From Entoloma clypeatum (lineage: Eukaryota > Basidiomycota > Agaricomycetes > Agaricales > Entolomataceae), in contig OY751495.1 in assembly GCA_963565915.1 (NCBI GenBank), positions 310,001-374,000 on the forward strand: a DNA stretch of 64,000 nt. Direction: 5' to 3'. Of the stretch, positions 11,406 through 23,042 are shown in pieces; position 1 is the first letter of the stretch; each line of letters begins with the position of its first letter. The position numbers were made by a program, and so were the translations under genes. The notes below the pieces were generated by a model, which did not search any database, was not told the DNA's origin, and was given only the letters and a program-made list of their open reading frames with translations.

Positions 11406-11624
11406 CGCGTGGCACTTTTCTTTGTCTGTCACTTTGCTCACAACCTCGATTTCCTCCTGTACCCGGCCTCTTCTTCATTATCAGTCGCAGATTATCTTGC
11501 CCAAATAATGACCTCACACTCCCCATATGGAACAGGTGCCTGCGAAAAGATCTTCACTCCGTTGAGTCTTTCTAATCGCCACACTAACCACGTATTGTTG
11601 CTCAACTCTTCTACATTCACTGTC

Positions 11625-13030
11625 ATGATGTCAAACACGGTTGGGGGAGGGCGCTTTGTTTTTGCCTATCCGACTGGCAGAAAATATCGAGATGAGGGAA
11701 CTGAGACTGGAACTTACAAGGCCATGTATGTCCATTTGGTGCTTCTGTGCATTGTTTACTTGACTGCTCCTTCGAATTAGGCCATTTTGCGTGGGCGGAC
11801 TGTCACATCCTGCATTTCCTTTGAACATTGAATGTCACACAACCAAACAGGCGGAACACCTCCTTTGTCTGCTCCAACCGATTGTGAATGAATGTGAACA
11901 CCATGCTGATCAGAAGGTGGTGCTCAACATCGTTCAGCAGCACCACAACTTGGCAGTAATCTGTTCGTTCATGGACTTGTTGAGCAATACTTTTTGGTTT
12001 GTTTTTTTGGGCCGAAGGGTTGGAATCTTTCTCAACCAGTACGTACCAGATGCCACTATTGGTGCAACTGAAGCAGCTATGTATCGTCAGGACTACCGCT
12101 TCGTCCAGCGTCTATGCTTCCCGGCCGCCTTACAGAGGATGTGTTCGTTTCTTGTCATTCAGAGGCGCCCTTTTAGCTGCAATTAGCAACAAGACCATCA
12201 TGGTTGACTTTCTCGGAACGGGGCTTCCAGAGGAGGGACCGCAACTTTCTTCCATCAACCCTTCGATGCCACAAAAAGCGCACGGAATGCCAGGACCATC
12301 TGGTCGCATCCGCGGCAGCTCTATTCTCAGTACGCCAACCTCTCGCGGTCCAACGCCTCTCAGTCCTGGCACACCCAGTCGAGTTTCAGCCGACTTTTTC
12401 AGAGGTGGGATCAAACAGGAGGGACCACTGGACCTTCAATTTTTTCCTGTGGATCATCTCCCTTCCACACCACGACTGGCGCACTCTGGAATGCCAGGAC
12501 CATCTCGTCGCATTCATGATTGCTTGACTCCCAGTACCCCAGTAATGTACACGATGCCTCGTGGACCAACCTCTCCCACAATCAGTGGACAGGGGACCAG
12601 GCACGTCGATTCACTCAGTGCTGCACATGTACCTCGTTCTGTATCTCCTCTTGTCAATGTTGAAGTTTCTCCAAGCATCAAGATCAACATGCATAGTAAG
12701 TCCTCGCCTCCGCCGCATCTTCCTACACTTATATGTCTATAATAAGTGCCTGTCCACAGCGTGGAACGCCTCCAACCATCTTCAAGTCAAAAGCAAACTC
12801 CATGCTGTGTCCTGACCCAAGATTCTTCAGCTAACTACGGCTCTTGGTATGACTTCTATTTGGACATGCATGGGTTTGGGTCCGACGCGCGGGATGCGTT
12901 ACATATTGCCTTCAGTGAAACCCAGTCTGAGCTGGAGTTCATCAACCAAGTTGTGAGTCAGGAACTCCCTCGCGACGAGGCAAAGTTTATTTTCACCCTC
13001 ATGATGGAGCGCCCATCCCGACGAGTTTGA
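11625..13030 (+). CDS. unknown multi-exon gene carried by the KDZ transposon
   Basis: Likely exon 1 is 11625-11725 (MMSNTVGGGRFVFAYPTG...). An in-phase GT-AG intron at 11726-11780 leads to PFCVGGLSHPAFPLNIECHT and a helical stretch (QPIVNECEHHADQKVVLNIVQQHH), followed by YVPDATIGATEAAMYRQDY and FVQRLCFPAAL up to about 12150. A second block, 12200-12700, is rich in Pro, Ser and Thr with the repeated motif GMPGPS.RI. A third block (12820-13030, SWYDFYLDMHGFG... to a stop) looks conserved. The splicing between blocks is uncertain. I do not recognise a family. Its place between transposase and HMG gene suggests a cargo or accessory gene, possibly two genes. Confidence 0.5.
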
Positions 13031-13617
13031 TTTCAATATCATAGCTGTAAAATTGCCATCTTTTCCCCCACTGAAAGAATTGATGTATGATAGAATTGTG
13101 TTCTGTTCCTCACTCAGAAGCGGCCTGTGCCTTCCCCAATGAAAATTACCGGTCTAACGCAGAGGTAGGTTCACATCTGTTCTGTATTCTGACTCAGAGT
13201 CACTGATAAGCATTTAGCTTTTGAGGGTTATCATCTACCTATCTCCCTGTGGCACCACTCATTCGTTGTGTAAGTACATCTTATATTTTTGTGGTATGCT
13301 GAACGGCACTCAAACACATGCATGCTCTGTATTATGATCCTCGGGTTGGGTGTCAAGACAAGTACACTAAGGTGATTAGAGTCTGAAGTTTCAAATAAAC
13401 TGTTGTCGTCTCGGTCTTGGGTCAGTATTTCGTGCTTTATCATGGTGGACTGTGTATGTTGAACATCTGTGCGATTTTCAGGGTGGGTTTTTGTCCCTTG
13501 CTTTCAGCACAATATGTTGATTGCCTGTTTAACCAAGATCAATATATATGTTTTTTCTGTGGATCGTGATTACTGTCTGCCAAAAGTTTTCCATCCTTAC
13601 CTCTGGTCACAGTCGGG

Positions 13618-15203
13618 ATGTCTAAGAAAAATGCCACATTTCAACGTCTGTTGAGTGCGTCGCGCCAGAAATCATCGCGCCAGCCACGAACCCCCTGGAG
13701 GACATATTCGAAGCGCGCCACAATCAAATTGACTCCTGCTCAGAAAGCCTTGAAGAAAGTGCGTCGCCGCGAAGAAAAAAGTACCTATCAAGCAGCACTT
13801 CAGGATGCACATGCCGAAGTCCTCAAACTAGCTGAACAGCTTCATACCCAATTCCAAAAACACTCCGTCCAGTACTACCTCGAGGAAATCATGCAAATTA
13901 GCCGCCTGCAGAAGAAACAGAAGAAAATTGGATCCTGGAACGCCTTCGTCAGCATGGAAGTCAAGCGCCTGAATTCTCGTAAGTCTCTCTGCTCTCAGTT
14001 ATTCATCAGCATGTTCTTATGTGCACATCATTCTTGGTAGAGTTGCCGGAGGGAGAAATAAAGAAGAAGGCTCACCATGTCATCAGTCAAATTTCGGAAA
14101 AGTGGCACTCACTTTCCGCCGAAGAACGGGAAAGCTATACAAGCAACACCCTTGACGTGTTGCGTGAAGCACGCGAGATGCGTGACCTTGGAACCCACAA
14201 TGTGCATATCAATTCATTCCACGATGTGCGGACGAGTCTCGACACCTTGGACAATGAGGTTGGTCTTGTCATTGAAATCCCCTGCTCAGTATTTCTCATG
14301 TTCTTATTTTTGAGATCCAACGCCTTCACGCACAGACTGGTATTGAGGTCATGTTGATTGCAGTTCGGTCATCAAAGGACCAATATAACCGCCCTCACGT
14401 CATCACCACTAGCGATCGTATCTCCGACTTCTTTGAGCTCGCGGTGAAAGAAAATCTACTCGATCTGTCAGTCCAAATGGAGGCCTACATGTTATCTGGG
14501 GTTCAGGGTGTGGTCCGAAATTATGTCCAGCAGCTGATTCACACCCGGAGTCAAATATCAGCTCTGATTCTCGCGAAACTCAGTAAGATTCATGTAAAAT
14601 ATTGGTCCACAACTCTAACTGCTTAACTCAGGTGAGACCGCCGGCCATGACATTCGCAGGATGTACTACCAAAATTTCGATACAAAAATCACCGAGAAAT
14701 ACAAGGTTATCATCAGAAACTGGCCACTCAGCACGTTCTCTACGCCAAGCGATGTCAATTCTCGTGTAGAGCTCGACCTGCTCCTCACGGCATGGAAGAC
14801 CGGTACTGCCCATTTCTACAAGATGTCGACACAAGAATATGAGGAGTGGGGCAGGCAGCGGCTCATCGCGGCGAGCCCGGGAACCGACCCAACCCCTGCA
14901 TCAGAGGGTGCCCACACTGAAGAAAATATGCAAACCGTGGCGCCACCTGGCACTCCATCAGCCCGAACCAACCCAACCCCTGGACCAGAGGGCACCTGCA
15001 CCAAAGAAATTATGCAGACCGCGGCGGCACCTGGCACTCCATCAGCCCCACCTTATCCCTCGTCTCAGTTCGTGCATCACACGGCCGTGAGTGGGGAGCA
15101 AGGCGGAGTCATTCCAATTACCAAAAAGCCTCGTAAACCACGCAAGGATAAGGGTGTGCCATGCAAGAAGCGTTCGGCTCCGGATGATGCAGCAAAAAGT
15201 TAA
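13618..15203 (+). CDS. HMG-box protein carried by the KDZ transposon
   Basis: Exons 13618-13978, 14041-14258, 14315-14582 and 14632-15203; all introns are GT-AG and keep phase, and no internal stop remains. The N-terminus is basic. An HMG box spans exons 1-2 (GSWNAFVSMEVKRLN, then AHHVISQISEKWHSLSAEER). A domain with TGIEVMLIAVRSSKD follows, then a region ending in TFSTPSDVNSRVELDLLLTAW, a Pro/Thr linker with two repeats (PGTPSA), and a lysine-rich tail (KKPRKPRKDKG). HMG-box genes are known companions of fungal KDZ transposases, probably binding DNA in the nucleus. The start ATG fits the domain layout. Being intact while the transposase is broken is notable. Confidence 0.85.
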
Positions 15204-15338
15204 CCACCATAGTCTACAATGTGCCCGCGTCGTATGTAGTGACCTTGTACTTGTCAATTGATCAGTCAGCTTCTGTTACCGTTGGGCAGTCGGGCGTGGA
15301 TCATGCGTCAAAAGCGCCATTGAACCAACATCTACTCA

Positions 15339-16733
15339 CGGTCAAAGTCTGAGCGCGTCGAATCCAGGTGTATCTGGATGCCACGATGCTTGATTGCATC
15401 AGGGGTCCAACGTCGATGTCCAACAGCTGGACGGGCGCAGGTGCTATGTTGTGAGGATGTCAGTGGTGTCCGCCGCAGTAGATGATTAGACAGCATGGGG
15501 GATGGGGACCGGCGAAGCTGGAGCATGTCCGTGTCGTCAGTTGTCCTCAGGAACCAGGGTGACAGGTGCCGCTAAACGACGACAATCAATGATCGTTTTC
15601 ATGGTTCAGTGCGGCGTTTGGTGGACAAACGATGTCTCCGAATCGTGAGGATTTTGAACATGTACCTGGGTAATAGGTGCCGCCGAACAACGTCAATTGG
15701 TGATCCTCCACAGGTGCGGTTTGGCGATGTTGGTGGGATCCCCAATCGATGATCGGCAGCGTGGAGGGCACCGACAAAGCTAGAGCGCGTCCGCCATCCG
15801 AGGGCGTCAACCAAAGGTTCTTCAAATCTTCACACAGGTTCGGTACGGCGTTTGGCGGAGAACAACGTATCCATCAGCGTGAGAATGGTATGTTGTGGTC
15901 CGTGGAAAGGGTAGCGATGGGAACGACAGGGCGAGAAAGGGGCGGTGTGTGGTCTGATGGCCAGCGACGGACGTAGAGGGGCGCGGACTCAGTGGAGACA
16001 GACATGGGAGGTGTCTCGATGGGCGGGAGGCAGTGGTGATGGACGGCTAGTCGGTGAGCAGGGACTGGGGGTGAAGGGCCGTTTGATGGCTGTCCGATTC
16101 GCAAAGACTCCCATTTGATGGCACAATGGGCGGGAGGGCGCATTGGCGGCATCGTGAATCGTGATGGACGGGCATCGCATGAAATGTGGGGGATGTTATC
16201 GAGGTTGATGGCAAGGCTCGGAGGATGGGAGATCATTGAAATTATCAATAGATGGCACGAGACGTACCTTGATAGGCGGGAGGACGCGTTGGCGACGTTG
16301 TGATCGATGGCTAGGCATCGGAATGATGAGCAAGGGGACGTTGCCAAGTGTCGTTGATAAGGCTCGGAGGACGGAATGGAATTGATGGGGGAGATCACTG
16401 AAATTAATAATAGAGGGCGCGAGACGTACCTTGATGGGCGGGAGGACGCGTGGGCGGCGTTGTGATGGATGGCCAGGGCACGGAAACGTCAAAATACTCA
16501 GTGGGGGGACGTTGCCAAGCGTCGTTGATGGCAGGAAACGGAGCGCAGAACGGAACATCAAACATTGATGGGGACATCTCGTGTCCATGTGCTTTTCTCA
16601 ATAAGTGATATTTGAATTATTTCAACGTTTATTGGCAGTGTGTGGGTTAACGCGGGTTCCAGGTCTATAGGCCTGTGTAACCCCCCCCCCTTTGACAGGT
16701 CTATAATACCATCAAATAGTGATGTTGAGGTGC
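15339..16733 (-). repeat. KDZ transposon right terminal inverted repeat
   Basis: 1,395 bp, the reverse complement of 5960-7356. The two-base shorter length is explained by the C run at 16681-16690 (10 versus 12). It carries the same degenerate internal units. The outer end is TTGAGGTGC at 16733, followed by CGCATC. Confidence 0.95.
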
Positions 16734-16739
16734 CGCATC
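16734..16739. repeat. target site duplication (right) of the KDZ transposon
   Basis: CGCATC, identical to 5954-5959. Confidence 0.95.
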
Positions 16740-19700
16740 GGAGTGAAGCCGGACAAAACCGAGTTTTTTCATGGAGGAATCGAGTTCCCTCCACCAGGCT
16801 AATGCGGCCTGTTTAAGTCCATATAGGGCTTTGTATAGTCGGTACATGAAGTCTTCTTTCCCTTTTACTATGTAGCCCTCAGGCTGTCGCATGTAGATTA
16901 CCTCACGGAGTGTTCCATAGAGGAAGGCTGATGAGACGTCCAAGAATGTCATGAACCACCCTTCAAGGGCTGTCACTGCCAGAATCAACCGGACGGTCTC
17001 GTATCTCACTACTGGTGAGAAGATCTGATCGAAGTCGATCCCTTCTACCTGTGAGAAACCTTTTGCAACAAGGCGCGCTTTCAAACGCCTGTCAGATTTT
17101 TCATTGTAAACCCATTTGTTCCTTAGTGCTTTCCTCCCTGTAGGTAGGGGTACTAACTCCGTGATCACCCCGCGGCTTTTGAGCATGTCTAGCTCTTTTT
17201 GTTCTGCCGCATACCAATCTTCTTTCTTCGGAAGAGAGTATATGTCTTTGTGTGACATTTCGATGATGCCTACTTGGATAGAGATTGCCTCCATTAGGAG
17301 ATCGTTCATCCATGCCGTTTGACCGCCTAATCTACGTCTTCGATCCATTTTTTCAAGATCAGAAGCAGGGGTGTCTTCCCCATAGATGCTATCTGGCATT
17401 CTGCGAACTCGTTGTTCCCTGATCGGTTGATCTGGTACTTGTTCGGGTTCCGGAGTGGGTACTCGCGGTTCATCGTCAGGCTCGCTAGACGGCAAATCAT
17501 CGTCTGATTCAGGGTGATCCTGTCCAGTGGGAACAGGGTCGTGAGGTTTTTCGTAATGACTGTCATTGTCGTCGTTTCTGGGGATGAGGTCCTCAAACTC
17601 ATCAGCCGGTTCTGGGTTTTCCATTTCTGGATGGTTTTCTGGCAAAGGGTCGATGTGGCATCTAGGGTACTTGCTTTCATCAAAGATAGCTTTCCCACCC
17701 ATGAAAATTGTATTAGTCTCAGGATCCATGAAACGGTATCCTTTGACCCCTGGCTTTGATCTGAGATAAATCATCAATCGAAATCTAGACTCCAGGGAAT
17801 TTCTACGTTTTTCTTTTGGGATATACACATATGCCTGACATCCGAAGACTCTGATGCTTGACATATCGGGGATCTCATTGGTCACCCTGAAGTAAGGGGT
17901 ATTCCATTCGAGACGCTGCATGGGGGTTCTGTTGTAGAGAAAAGCTGCATGTTCCAAAAAGAATTCCCACCACATAGGGGGTAAGCACGCGTCGAAGCGC
18001 AAGGCCTGAGATTTCTCCCACAGGGTTCGATTTATCTGTTCTGCTCTACCATTCTGCTGGTGCTGATATGGGAGCGTGACGTCGATCAGAATTCCATGAT
18101 CGGCAAGTACATCCTTGTATTCGTTAAATTCTCCACCTCCATCAACTCGCCATTTCTTAGGAGTGGCGGCGAATTGATTCTGGATCATCGCAAGGAATTG
18201 TCGTAGTGCCGTGATGGCATCCGACTTCTTCCTAAGCAAGACGACCCAGACGTGGGATGAAAAGTCGTCCAAAAACGTAAGGAAATATTTATATTTGTGG
18301 TATGATGCCGTGGATATCTGTTTGAGATCGGAATGGATCAGATCAAAGGTTTTTGTTGCCCTTGTCATCGAATTGGGATATGACTGATTCGGCATTTTCC
18401 CTTTGAGACAACCTGTACAACTTTCCTGTGATTTCTCACATACTAGTGTTTCAGGTACCCCTTTGGTACTGGTGGGAATCTTTTGGAGTGCTTGATCATT
18501 TGGGTGACCAAGGCGCTTGTGCCATGTTTCGACAGTGATTTCGCTTGAGATCGCATGGATCTGGTCATAGCGTATTTCAGTGTCTAACCAGTAAATGGTT
18601 TGACCAAGGATGTGGGGCGAAAACTGGATTTTTCTCAGCCCTTTGGAGATGTTGATTTCTCCACAAGTCCCGTCTACTTTGTAACCATGGTTAAGGAAGA
18701 CGCCTAGGGACAATAGGCGTGTGTCCATGTCCGGGATGTAGAACACCGGTCTGAGAAGATGGGTTTTAACTTCCCCACTTAGGGTGTGCCATACTGGAAT
18801 GGCCCCAACTCCGAGTATTTCCAGTTTCTTCCCTTTAGCTGCAGTTTGGACGAATCGCTTGACCGTGAGAGGTCTATAATATGCGAAGTCCTTAAACTCA
18901 TAGGTGAAGTGTAAAGAGGCGCCGGAATCTGATATCCATTGTGCGTGTTCTTTTTCCTTACAATGTGTACAAGAAGCAAAATGTTTAATATATTTTTTAT
19001 GTAAATCACTGCTAAAGTGATCTACGCATTCTGTACTGGTACTGGCTATTATATCATACATCTGTTGAGAGGTATTGTTAGCTTTCCGCAATTGGTAAGG
19101 TTTAAGAAAGGGTTTTGACGAACCGTCAAGTTCTATCTCATCCACAAACTCATCTGGCCCCATCCGTTCCTGGTCGATGTCCATCATCTTCAGTGATTGC
19201 TCTATCAACGGGGCAACGCGACGCTGTTTAGCCAGCCTTTCGTCAATGTCTGGGATGATGGTATCCAAGATACGAAGGTTCGACCCAGAGGGTCGTGCGC
19301 CGATTTCTCGGGCAAGCTTTCGCACCTTCTTGTTCTTTTTCCACGCTGACGGCTTTCCAGAAGGAAGCCCGGTGTACTGAGAAGGAGGCGGGTTCATGCG
19401 TTGCAGGAGTGACTGCATTCTTTCCGACTCAGGCTGCGCGGTACTCGTAGTTTTCCCGTGGCCCGTTACAGTGGTGAAGGCAGGGGCACGTTGACGAGGA
19501 GGAAGGGGACAGGGAGCAGGATAACGAGGGGGTTGCTCAATGGCCGGTGCAATGAACTTGACCATCTCCTCAGCGTGGTCGGACTTGTTGTCTGTGTTGT
19601 TGGCGCGCTTCTTCTGGTTGCGCCAGCGTCCTTTTCCCTTCTTCTTTTCAGAAGCGGTACTCGGGTCGGTCGAGTTAGGCTGCTCGTCAGCATTGTTTTG

Positions 19701-20510
19701 TGAGGTACTTGGCACTGTTTGCTTTTCCCATTTGGGGTCTTGCCCCTTTCGCTTAGTCCCGGAGATTTTCCGGGCCTGCTCGTTGGACACCCGAGTAGAC
19801 CCTATCGCGTACTTGCGCCGGTACTCTGAGACGATGCTGTCGGTGACGGCCTGCCATGTGAAGTCGTCGGCATCGTAGACCTGGAAGAGGGCGGTGGAGA
19901 GGGACGACCAAGCGTCAGGAATGGCACTTGCCAGGATCATGGCCTGCATCAGATCAGGTACGACGAATTTTGCATCGCTCAGGCAAGCGAAGAGTGACCC
20001 AAGGCGCTCGATTTTCGGTACGGGGTCGCGACCCGACAGCTTGAAGGAGGCGGCAGCTTTGAAGTCGCCAAATATGGTGGTGTGGGAGACCTTCGAATAT
20101 GCGTCCTTTAACGATGTCCAAGCTTCTTTCGAGGTCTTGGCGTCCTTGATGTGCCTCCTGATAGCCTTGGAGACTTTGAGGCGGATGGACCCCAGGGCCA
20201 TGTTGTCGTCCCTAATCCAGTTTTTCCTTTCCTTGTGGAAGGCGGGCTGGTTGACGGTGGTGGTGATGACCGGAGGCTGGGTTGCAGATGTCGAGGTGGC
20301 AGAGGCAGGGGTGGAGACCGTGACGGTGAAGTCCGCGATGTTGGGGCGCTCAATGTCGCCGGATACGAGGCGCCAGACTCCTTGATGGAGAAGGTACGAC
20401 TTCATTTTCTCGGACCAACTCTGGTAGTCGATGCTGTCGAAGATGACGATGGAGTCGAGGGCGGAGTGAGAGGTAGACATTTTTAATGAATCTAAAAGGA
20501 GTTCTCCCAA
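16734..20510 (-). CDS. copia-1 gag-pol, 5' part (gag, protease, integrase, RT N-term)
   Basis: An open frame of about 1,260 residues starting at ATG 20510. In order: a copia-type gag (MSTSHSALDSIVIFDSIDYQSW region onward), a basic linker, protease (WISDSGASLHFTY), the pre-integrase zinc region (TWHKRLGHPN...CTGCLKGKM), and integrase with D (LIHSDLKQI), D (WRVDGGGEFNEY) and E (HQQNGRAEQINRTLW). RT then begins with NKWVYNEKSDRRLKARLVA and DVSSAFLYGTLREVIYMRQP. It ends at LHSDA where the KDZ transposon is inserted; the frame resumes at 5959. No classic CCHC knuckle is seen in gag. Before the KDZ insertion this was probably an active element. Confidence 0.93.
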
Positions 20511-20833
20511 TCAGTGATGTTCTTTATGAATTTGATTTTTAGAGAAAACAAATAAATGATTCCTCATAACATATTCCCTTTAGGAATAGCGGTTGTGGGA
20601 AAAACCCTTTTTGTCAGAAGTGTGTGAGGTACGATCAACGTTTCCACATGATGTGTACTAAGTCAATCCCCTTAGGAACATCTCATGACAGGTACTTGTC
20701 GTAATGACGTTCCCAGGTTCATATGTGAAGAAGTAAGACTCAGAACCTAGATCTTTCGATCGGTTCTTTGCCAACCAGGGTAGAGTGGGCAGGTACTCGC
20801 TGTTGCCAGCGTTCCCAAGTCCCTCTGCTATCC

Positions 20834-20846
20834 GGGGCCCATAACC
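20834..20846 (-). promoter_or_regulatory. copia-1 primer-binding site (half-tRNA iMet type)
   Basis: Directly inside the 5' LTR on the element strand is GGTTATGGGCCCC, complementary to GGGCCCATAACC. This resembles the anticodon arm of initiator tRNA-Met around its CAT anticodon. Drosophila copia is known to prime from an internally cleaved initiator tRNA, so the same mode is inferred. Copia-2 has the same sequence beside its LTR. Confidence 0.75.
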
Positions 20847-21155
20847 TGTTGAAGTTCCACCTGGGCGCTAGCCACAGATGTACTGAGCAACACAGCTACA
20901 GTGGAAGTACTCTACTCAACCGCTCTAGTCACTTACTTGGATTGGGAAGGGTGAGGCTGGTGAGAGCGGTTGAGGCTGGTAAGAGCGATGGAGCTGGTTA
21001 AGAGTCAAGAGACAACTTATTGATATTGACAGTTTCCTGGTCTTATATACCATACTACTGTTTGTACCAACCAAATAAGTGTGTAATCGAAGATGTCTAA
21101 GGTCACGTGATACAATCTAATCTAATCTAATCTATGTGATGGAAAAGTTTCAACA
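20847..21155 (-). repeat. copia-1 5' LTR
   Basis: 309 bp, plus-strand ends TGTTGAA and TTCAACA. It pairs with 4559-4867. It contains an AATCT tandem (AATCTAATCTAATCT, 21115-21133), also present in the other LTR. Confidence 0.94.
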
Positions 21156-21160
21156 ACTTC
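21156..21160. repeat. target site duplication (right) of copia-1
   Basis: ACTTC, identical to 4554-4558. Confidence 0.95.
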
Positions 21161-22942
21161 AATGGTGATTCCCTTTTTCGTGGCCCATGCCTGCACCTCC
21201 TTCCCAACTAATTCCTTTGCCCCATCAAAATGCATGTACATCGGAGGCTTTCTGAACCTCCTTTCAATCATGGCAACATACTCCTGGATACGATCAAATG
21301 ATTCGCCCTTGTTCTTCAAGAATAACACAGAGCTAAGTCTTGTATTGTCATCCAGGAACGAGATGTAGTACTGCCAGCCTCCAATAGACTGGATCCGAGC
21401 TGGTCCCCAGATGTTGCCAACAATGTGCTGGCCTGGCTCATCAGCTCGATTTTCGGCCTCCTGCGGAAATGGTTGATGTGCCTGTTTGGCTTGAATACAG
21501 GCTTCACAGGTATTTGATGGGATCATAGATTCATTGATTTCGAGACCATTGACAAGTCCTTCCCGTTTGAGTCGTTCCAGGGAACTGATTGATATATGGC
21601 CCATCCTTCGGTGCCATTCATCCCAGCTGATTTCCTTCCCTCTCGCAAGGTTTGCCCGTTCTGGTCCATGGAGTTCAGCTCGTCCATTCAGAAGGTAAAG
21701 TCGGCCGATTTTCCTGCCTCGTGCAATGACCTTGTGGTTTTTGTTGTATAGGGTGCACTTCCCACCCTCAAGCTCTCCCCGCCCCCCAGCTTCGTCAAGT
21801 CGGCTTGCAGAGAGTAGACAGTTGTCGGCTTCAGAAATGTGGAGCACATCGTGGAGCAGGTTTTCAACTGGCTGCCCATCAACAATGAAATTCACCACTA
21901 CCTTCCCTCGTCCTTGTACCACTGCCTCCCCTTTCCTATGCCCTTTACCCTGATGTCCGTAAGCGGTTCATAATCAATGAATGCTTCTTTGAGTGCAGAT
22001 ATGGGAAGTTGTCTCTGAATTGTAAAGCCAATCAAACTTTGAGAAGTTATGTCCAAGCTCTTTTCCCATGTAAGCCATATCACTCAGCAGCCGGTTTGGG
22101 CCCTCCGTGGCTTGATTCCCCCGGTCCTTCTTCCCTTTCGGCCCCTTTCCCTCAGCTCCACCACCTTTGGCCCAACAAGCACTCTTGATGTGACCTTTCT
22201 TGTGGCAATTGTAGCACTCCTTGTCCGACTTTTCGCCCGCCTGCTTCCCTCCTTTTTCTTTGGAGAAATTGCGAGCCTGGAAAGCCAATCCTGATGCTGA
22301 GTCGAAGCCTGAGGTATGTTCTTTTCGCCGGTTTGATTCTTCATATAGTATCACAATAAGTTCATGAGATTTGATGGTTGGTTTGTTGCCACTTGCTCCC
22401 AGGTAGGATGACATGTACAGGTCCCAGCTTTCGGGCAACGAGGTAATGAGTATCATCACAAAATCTTCGTCGCTAACCTTGTTTTCCATTAGATGAAGTT
22501 CCTCCTGCAGCCGGTGCAGTTTTGAGACATGTGCGACCATATTGAAGTTTTCTTATTTGGCCTGCATCCTGTACAAGGTGCGTCGCGTCGCCAGGACTCC
22601 AATCCTCCCCTTCGACTCCTTCACCAAACATAACTGATCCCACATTTCCTTCGCAGTCTCCGCCCCGCTCAAATGCACCATCTCTGCATCTCCTACGGCG
22701 AGTTCAATCCGAGTGTGTGCCTTTGCATCACCATCCTTCCATTTCTGGATTGTTGTAACTTCTTCTGAGGTCGGCGCATTTGGGTCCTTCGCCTTTGGTA
22801 AGGCAGCTTCTTTCGCAACATAACCTTCAAGTCCGAGGTCCCAGAAAATGGCAAGCATGCGACGCTTCCACGGCATCCAGTTGGAGCCGTTCAGCATCTC
22901 GATTCGGTAAGAACCAGATGTATAAGTCGTTTCGTTCGACAT
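21156..22942 (-). pseudogene. copia-2 gag-pol, 5' half (gag, protease region, integrase N-term)
   Basis: Starts at ATG 22942 (MSNETTYTSGSYRIEML). A copia gag follows, broken by a TAA near 22553 but resuming (MVAHVSKLHRLQEELHL), with a CCHC knuckle (CYNCHKKGHIKSACW). The protease region is degenerate (DWLYNSETTSHIC) with a frame break near 21960. Next come the pre-integrase zinc region (WHRRMGHISI...CEACIQAKQ) and integrase. The first catalytic block reads HIVGNIWGPA, with N where copia has D. The second is MHFDGAKELVG. It is cut at 21156 by copia-1 and continues at 4558. The element is dead from several lesions. Confidence 0.9.
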
Positions 22943-23029
22943 AGTGGCGGCGGGTCGTATGTGGGTCGAGTTTTGAGGATTTTAAGGTGATTTGAGTTGG
23001 ATTTGAGTAAGGATTAATTAGTTACGGCT

Positions 23030-23042
23030 GGGGCCCATAACC
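23030..23042 (-). promoter_or_regulatory. copia-2 primer-binding site (half-tRNA iMet type)
   Basis: GGTTATGGGCCCC on the element strand directly follows the 5' LTR, as in copia-1, although the LTR sequences of the two families differ. Confidence 0.72.

Larger units (their letters stand above)
5960..16733. mobile_element. 10.77-kb KDZ DNA transposon with 1.4-kb inverted termini
   Basis: A complete insertion in copia-1 bounded by terminal inverted repeats (start GCACCTCAACATCAC) and a 6-bp target duplication. Between the repeats are a KDZ-type transposase, an unknown gene with proline-rich coding, and an HMG-box gene, all on the plus strand. KDZ (Kyakuja-Dileera-Zisupton) elements are expanded in mushrooms and often carry HMG or TET/JBP companion genes. 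I see no TET/JBP HxD...H signature here. The near-identity of the termini indicates a young insertion. Confidence 0.93.
4559..21155 (-). mobile_element. copia-1: Ty1/copia element, interrupted by a KDZ transposon
   Basis: A minus-strand Ty1/copia provirus with two 309-bp LTRs, PBS, gag-pol and a G-rich tract beside the 3' LTR, flanked by the 5-bp duplication ACTTC. Without the 10.77-kb insert it would be about 5.8 kb, normal for copia. Gag-pol is open except for the insertion and one TGA at 5087-5089. The element lies in the integrase region of copia-2. The LTRs differ at about six positions, five of them transitions. Confidence 0.95.

Noticed and set aside
11625..13030. A TET/JBP oxygenase expected as KDZ cargo
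   Set aside because: I found no HxD ... H ... R arrangement in any frame of this region.
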